From: Pseudobacteriovorax antillogorgiicola | GTDB taxonomy: Bacteria; Bdellovibrionota_B; Oligoflexia; Oligoflexales; RGVZ01 | DNA length: 36,784 nucleotides | Reading direction: 5' to 3' | Assembly (NCBI GenBank): GCA_945898195.1 | Contig: CAMDHM010000032.1 | Span: 1-36,784, forward strand | Made by a program: the position numbers and the translations under genes | Shown here: positions 32,965-36,784 of the stretch, piece by piece | Layout: each line of letters starts with the position of its first letter | Position numbering within the stretch: the first letter of the stretch is position 1 | Notes under the pieces: generated by a model | The model's database searches: none | What the model saw: the letters and a program-made list of their open reading frames with translations, nothing else | Told to the model about the DNA's origin: nothing

Positions 32965-33786
32965 ATGCTAAATGATAAACGCGGATTGATTTTAGGGGTG
33001 GCCAACGAGTTTTCGTTGGCCGCCTTTATCGCAAATGCCGCTCACGACAACGGCGCATCCCTTACCTTCAATTACTTGCCAGATATCTCATCCGGAGGCG
33101 CAAAGGCCGAAAAGCGCGTTCGCCGCGTCACGGATTCTCTGAACCCGCACCTAGTTATGCCTTGCGATCTCACGAACGAAAAATCCATTGATGCGTTTTT
33201 CGCTGCGTTACAGCAGAAATGGAGCACGATAGATTTCCTAGTCCACTCCGTTGCCTGGGCTCCCCTTGAAGATATTCTATGCCGGACGATTGATGCCAGC
33301 CGCGGAGGATTTCGCGAGGCCATGGACATCAGCGTTTACAGTTTCCTTTCCTCGGTCCGGCGAGCAGCAGAATTCATGCCCAATGGCGGCAGTATAATCG
33401 CGCTGAGTTATTATGGCGGCGAAAAAGTCGTCGCAGGCTACAACATGATGGGACTTTGCAAGGCGGCCCTCGAATCAGCCGTGCGATATGCGGCCCATGA
33501 ACTTGGACCACGCGGAATCCGCGTCAACACGATCAGCGCCGGGCCAATAAAAACCCTGAGTGCCAGTGCCGTGCAGGGGCTGGATGATATGCTGCTGCTG
33601 CATCAGTCGGTTTCTCCCCTGCGCCGCAATATCACGGGCGCCGATGTCGCCAAGACAGCCTGTTGGCTGGCCTCAGACCTCGCCGCCGCCATCACGGGTG
33701 AAACCATTCATGCCGATTGCGGCTATCACGTGATGGGTGGCCCGCCCACCACAGTCACCCTGAACGACCATCAACATCGTCCTTAA
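32965..33786 (+). CDS. fabI: Enoyl-[acyl-carrier-protein] reductase FabI
   Basis: A 273-residue FabI, the NAD(P)H-dependent last step of the fatty-acid elongation cycle. It starts MLNDKRGLILGVANEFSLA with the FabI-type nucleotide site. The catalytic Tyr and Lys are in YNMMGLCK (Y159, K166, the six-residue spacing typical of FabI), preceded by SYYGGEKVVAGY. SAGPIKTLSASAV is the substrate-lid region. The residue corresponding to E. coli Gly93 is Ala (HSVAWAP), as in many FabI homologues. No strong ribosome site precedes the ATG; the family start matches. It lies 40 bases after lon and 31 bases before the acyltransferase fusion. Confidence 0.94.
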   Translation: MLNDKRGLILGVANEFSLAAFIANAAHDNGASLTFNYLPDISSGGAKAEKRVRRVTDSLNPHLVMPCDLTNEKSIDAFFAALQQKWSTIDFLVHSVAWAPLEDILCRTIDASRGGFREAMDISVYSFLSSVRRAAEFMPNGGSIIALSYYGGEKVVAGYNMMGLCKAALESAVRYAAHELGPRGIRVNTISAGPIKTLSASAVQGLDDMLLLHQSVSPLRRNITGADVAKTACWLASDLAAAITGETIHADCGYHVMGGPPTTVTLNDHQHRP

Positions 33787-33817
33787 CTGAATACGAGACT
33801 TCCTTCACGAGGCCTTG

Positions 33818-35704
33818 ATGTCCCTATCCAAACTCCTTGTTCAGCGTCGATTTGGCCCGTTTTTCTTGACGCAATGCGCTGGCGCATTTAACGATAATGT
33901 CTTCAAGAACGCCATGATCATCATGTTGGCCTATAAATCAGCCTCCGAGGCTGCTGGCGGCCTTCTCGTCAACGCTGCAGCTGGTTTGTTTATCCTCCCC
34001 TTCTTCTTGTTCTCTCCCCTTGCCGGCCGTGTTGCGGACAAGTTCGACAAGGGCACCATCATGCGGACCGTCAAGGTCAGTGAAATTATAATCATGGCAA
34101 TCGGCAGTACCGGATTTTACCTGAACTCAAATCCAATTCTATTCACCGCCCTATTTCTGATGGGCGTGCATTCGACCTTTTTTGGCCCCGTGAAATACTC
34201 GATCCTTCCGCAGAACCTGCAGGAGAATGAATTGATGGCGGGAAATGCTCTTGTTGAACTGGGCACCTTCATGACGATCCTTCTCGGAACGATCCTTGGG
34301 GGGTTACTGGCGGCTCATGGTCACCCTGCAATGATCTCGGCCTGGATCATGGGCATCGCCATCATCGGCTGGATATTTTCCCTATTCATACCCAAATCCC
34401 CAGCCGCCGACCCGACCCTCAGCATCACCTTCAATTTTTTCTCTGACCTGCGTGAACTAATTTCGATTAGCCGCCAGCGGGAAGGCATTTTAAACGCGAT
34501 CGTCGGAATTTCCTGGTTTTGGTATTTTGGTGCAACAATTCTCGCTCAGCTGCCAACTTTTGCCCAGCACACGCTGAACAGCTCGGATCCAGCAACGACC
34601 ACCGTCTTGCTGGCCACCTTTTCCATCAGCGTCGGAATTGGTTCTTTGCTTTCAGAAAAGTTATCGCGCGGCGAAATTGAACTCGGCCTAGTCCCGCTTG
34701 GTGCCATTGGCATGTCGATCTTTGCGGCAGATCTTTATTTCGTTGATCTAAGCACTGCTGCCATGGCCCTTATCAATCTTCCTGAATTTGGATTCAACGC
34801 AATCCAGCTTCCTTGGCGGATTCTATTTGATATTGGAATGTGCGGGATCAGCGGCAGCTTTTTCATCGTCCCCCTTTACGCATATATTCAACATCGCTCC
34901 GATCCACGCAGTCGCTCACGCCTGATTGCCGCAAACAATGTCCTCAATGCAATCTTCATGGTGGCATCCGCGCTGTTTACCATTGTCTTTTATAAGCTTG
35001 GCCTTAACACTTCTGAGATAATCCTTGTCTCTGCAATCATGAACCTCATCGTCTCCACCTGGATCCTGGCCCTAATCCCGGAATTTGTGATGCGTTTTAT
35101 ATTCTGGATAATTGCCAACACTATTTACCGGCTAAAATTCTCCGGCAGGCAGATGATTCCATCGACAGGCCCAGTCCTGATCGTTGCTAATCACGTTTCC
35201 TTTATTGACTGGTTCATCATTACCGCAACCTGCCGTCGACCAGTGCGCTTTGTGATGGACCATCATTTTTTCACAGCACCCGGCATAAAAACTTTTGCGG
35301 CTGCGGCAAAATCAATTCCGATTGCTCCGGCAAAGGAAGATGCGGTCTTGAAAGAAAAATCATTTGCATTAATTTCAGCGGCACTCCGCAGCGATCACGT
35401 GGTCTGTATTTTTCCGGAGGGAGCGATCACTCGTGATGGAAATCTTGCGCCATTCAGGCCTGGTGTTGACCGAATTTTAAAGGCTGATTCGGTGCCGGTG
35501 TACATGATTGCGATCAATGGTTTATGGGGTAGCTTCTTTTCCCGCAAGGGCGGCCGCGCAATGAGCCAACTTCCTCACCCACGCCGCCGGATTATCTCCG
35601 TGGTAATCCAGCGGTTTAAAAATCAGTTGGATGAGCCGTCTAATCAAAAAGCCGACGCCATAGCGCCGGCCCTGGAAAAAGAAATGGCCTTAATGTTGAA
35701 CTAA
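33818..35704 (+). CDS. MFS (LplT-like) transporter fused to PlsC-type acyltransferase
   Basis: A 628-residue two-domain protein. Residues 1-430 form a 12-helix MFS domain of the LplT type (FFLTQCAGAFNDNVFKNAM, then FSPLAGRVADKFDKG), which flips lysophospholipid. From about 440 a PlsC/LPLAT acyltransferase follows: NHVSFIDW (HxxxxD, H459-D464) and FPEGAITRDGN (near 531). E. coli has these functions in separate LplT and Aas proteins, and other bacteria have a three-domain fusion ending in an acyl-ACP synthetase; here that ligase domain is absent. ATG 33818 has GAGG five bases upstream. It is co-transcribed with fabI. It likely re-acylates lysophospholipids in the inner membrane, with acyl-ACP or acyl-CoA from elsewhere (inference). 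Confidence 0.9.
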   Translation: MSLSKLLVQRRFGPFFLTQCAGAFNDNVFKNAMIIMLAYKSASEAAGGLLVNAAAGLFILPFFLFSPLAGRVADKFDKGTIMRTVKVSEIIIMAIGSTGFYLNSNPILFTALFLMGVHSTFFGPVKYSILPQNLQENELMAGNALVELGTFMTILLGTILGGLLAAHGHPAMISAWIMGIAIIGWIFSLFIPKSPAADPTLSITFNFFSDLRELISISRQREGILNAIVGISWFWYFGATILAQLPTFAQHTLNSSDPATTTVLLATFSISVGIGSLLSEKLSRGEIELGLVPLGAIGMSIFAADLYFVDLSTAAMALINLPEFGFNAIQLPWRILFDIGMCGISGSFFIVPLYAYIQHRSDPRSRSRLIAANNVLNAIFMVASALFTIVFYKLGLNTSEIILVSAIMNLIVSTWILALIPEFVMRFIFWIIANTIYRLKFSGRQMIPSTGPVLIVANHVSFIDWFIITATCRRPVRFVMDHHFFTAPGIKTFAAAAKSIPIAPAKEDAVLKEKSFALISAALRSDHVVCIFPEGAITRDGNLAPFRPGVDRILKADSVPVYMIAINGLWGSFFSRKGGRAMSQLPHPRRRIISVVIQRFKNQLDEPSNQKADAIAPALEKEMALMLN

Positions 35705-36538
35705 TTACGGCGCATCAAACGCTTTGCACACCCGGATCAGACCTTTGCACCATTCATAGTTTGGATCTCTACTAAAATTCGAACAATCTGGAATTCCACC
35801 AGCTTCTTCATACCCAGCAGGACATCCTGGTGGTGTGGTCATGTGCTGCGAGATACCTAAGACACCAACATTTTTCAATACCCGGTCGCCCGACAAAAGG
35901 GCGCCGATATCTTTGGTTTGCTTGCACCAGACCGCTTCCTGATAATTTGCATTGTTTGTATGAGGGCCAGTTACGATCCCATAAACATGTCCACGCGTAA
36001 GTCCAACATTGGCAGATAGCGATTCCCAGCCCTCTGGACACGCGCCGCTAAGAAATAAATGCAGCCCAACAACGGGACGAACATCTTTGCCCGTCTTGGC
36101 GCAGAGCGGCCGATTGCCATAACATTGGGGTCCGTAACCGGGGGTCACGTAGCAGTCGCCTATAGAAGCCGCCTGTAGATAACCTGATGGGCAAGCGATC
36201 GGGGTCTGTCCATTACGACAGGTGTTGCCAGAATTCGCAGGAAGGCCACACGACCCCGGCCCGTCACCACCAAGGACAAAGTCGGTCATTGCTGGAAGTT
36301 CAACCGATTGGGGGGACAGCGGCGTACCCTCGATGGGCTTGCCATCGGCTGACGGAGTCGGACTTGGAGGCGGAGCCGAAGGCGCCTCCATAATCGATTC
36401 ACCTAATTTCTGAACAACCGGCAATGACCCAGTCCTTGCAGAATCGATGCTCTTCTTTAAACAGCCCGTCGCAGCCACCAAGAGCAACGCTGGAATCATG
36501 GCCGAATTGCGACCGCCGCGTGCATCAAAAAAAGCCAT
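35705..36538 (-). CDS. Cys-rich lipoprotein with CPxG repeats
   Basis: A 277-residue predicted lipoprotein. A signal peptide with lipobox VAATGC (Cys26) is followed by a Pro/Ser-rich linker to about residue 85. The rest contains three related units opening with CPxG(Y/W): ACPSGYLQAASIGDC, ACPEGWESLS and GCPAGYEEAGGIPDC. Each ends 20-35 residues later in a further cysteine (CAKT, WCKQ, VCKAF). Even cysteine pairing suggests disulfide-linked modules outside the cytoplasm. I do not know a named family. GGGGGA lies nine bases before the ATG. Its stop is directly against the stop of the convergent acyltransferase gene (TAATTA). The IS insertion lies about 100 bases upstream, in its likely promoter region. 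Confidence 0.72.
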   Translation of the reverse strand: MAFFDARGGRNSAMIPALLLVAATGCLKKSIDSARTGSLPVVQKLGESIMEAPSAPPPSPTPSADGKPIEGTPLSPQSVELPAMTDFVLGGDGPGSCGLPANSGNTCRNGQTPIACPSGYLQAASIGDCYVTPGYGPQCYGNRPLCAKTGKDVRPVVGLHLFLSGACPEGWESLSANVGLTRGHVYGIVTGPHTNNANYQEAVWCKQTKDIGALLSGDRVLKNVGVLGISQHMTTPPGCPAGYEEAGGIPDCSNFSRDPNYEWCKGLIRVCKAFDAP

Positions 36539-36638
36539 ATTCCAATCCCCCTATTGATGTGGACGAATCGGAATATGAAAGAAAAGCATTAGACTTTTAT
36601 CACAGAAATTCAGGTTATCTTTTTATTACAGTTACTTA

Positions 36639-36676
36639 TAAACTGCTCTACATGGCTGCGCCTGACATCAGATGCC
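36639..36676 (+). repeat. Left terminal inverted repeat of the IS
   Basis: A 38-base end, equal to the right repeat of the 289-base element apart from two substitutions by eye. The outermost base is not certain because no target duplication can be checked. Confidence 0.75.
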
Positions 36677-36709
36677 ACTTCAAGCCATGCCCTCCGGGCA
36701 TTCACATTG

Positions 36710-36726
36710 ACCTCCATAAAGGAGGT
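36710..36726 (+). promoter_or_regulatory. Hairpin masking the transposase Shine-Dalgarno site
   Basis: ACCTCC (36710-36715), loop ATAAA and GGAGGT (36721-36726) form a perfect six-base stem that covers the whole ribosome-binding site, five bases from the ATG. A second hairpin, TGCCC-TCC-GGGCA, lies at 36688-36700. Sequestering of the ribosome site by read-through transcripts is a known control in several insertion sequences. Confidence 0.65.
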
Positions 36727-36730
36727 GCAC

Positions 36731-36784
36731 ATGGGTTGCCCGAATTGCCAGAACTCTCTGTTGGTCATCAAAAAGGGGTATTTT
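36731..36784 (+). CDS. Transposase, N-terminal zinc-ribbon start (partial)
   Basis: Only 18 codons are inside the window: MGCPNCQNSLLVIKKGYF. The CPxC followed by a hydrophobic/Lys-rich strand and G-Y-F is the usual first half of an N-terminal zinc ribbon in IS transposases. GGAGGT lies close before the ATG. Position inside an element with terminal repeats supports the call. The catalytic domain, and so the family, is not visible. Confidence 0.7.
   Translation, partial: MGCPNCQNSLLVIKKGYF

Larger units (their letters stand above)
36639..36784 (+). mobile_element. Left end of an insertion sequence (truncated by window edge)
   Basis: It starts with the terminal repeat TAAACTGCTCTACATGGCTG and continues to GATGCC (36676), shared with both ends of the MITE-like element at 16921-17209. 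A leader with two small hairpins and the start of a transposase gene follow. The right end lies outside the window. The zinc-ribbon transposase start suggests the IS1/IS1595-type or a related group; the family cannot be settled from 18 codons. Confidence 0.75.

Overview
The window looks like chromosomal DNA of a moderately GC-rich, Gram-negative bacterium. It encodes outer-membrane beta-barrels, lipoproteins with lipoboxes, a UbiE/MenG quinone methyltransferase, a type IV pilin-like protein and FabI. The style (a large HNH endonuclease with a helical N-terminal domain, Lcl-type and CPxG-repeat lipoproteins, a non-Crp cyclic-nucleotide-binding protein, a 'CASCGSGGDEP' envelope protein) suggests the Bdellovibrionota/Oligoflexia or a related deltaproteobacterial-type lineage. 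That placement is inference; no rRNA or other marker gene is present.

Layout. Positions 1-114: start of an RRM RNA-binding protein that leaves the window (-). 181-6491: a minus-strand unit tyrS, SH3-like exported protein, M48 metalloprotease, FadL-type barrel, greA, photolyase. 6492-6824: a non-coding stretch made of two diverged copies of the tyrS/cobU start region. 6825-8127: a CobU-like protein and a small barrel, closed by a strong terminator. 8260-9033: ubiE/menG. 9008-14943: a long minus-strand unit mutL, miaA, then six tightly coupled envelope genes (two YtkA/FixH-like proteins, a CxxC-containing exported protein, a CGSC thioredoxin, a hot-dog thioesterase, a pseudopilin). 15028-16123: engB and an exported helical protein. 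16159-16809: an Lcl-domain lipoprotein. 16921-17209: a 289 bp non-autonomous element. 17731-20880: E3 and E2 subunits of a 2-oxo acid dehydrogenase and a small membrane protein. 20894-21931: HNH endonuclease. 22101-23750: an unusual zinc-ribbon SDR. 23763-25058: THUMP/RlmL-like methyltransferase. 25223-26191: cyclic-nucleotide-binding protein. 26538-32924: the protein quality-control cluster tig, clpP, clpX, lon. 32965-35704: fabI and an MFS-acyltransferase fusion. 35705-36538: a Cys-rich lipoprotein. 36639-36784: left end of an insertion sequence that leaves the window.

How they work together. Trigger factor, ClpXP and Lon form the usual folding and proteolysis block. FabI and the MFS-PlsC protein fit lipid synthesis or lysophospholipid repair. 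MutL and photolyase are DNA repair; MiaA, TyrRS, EngB and the RlmL-like enzyme are translation functions. The least understood part is the six-gene envelope operon after miaA, whose members are joined by 1-4 nt start/stop overlaps or near-contacts and whose His/Met and Cys motifs suggest periplasmic metal or redox handling. The other notable signals are the IS and its MITE-like derivative with near-identical terminal repeats, a Shine-Dalgarno-masking hairpin before the transposase, the duplicated tyrS/cobU control region, a CobU lacking the guanylylated histidine, and an SDR without the canonical YxxxK.
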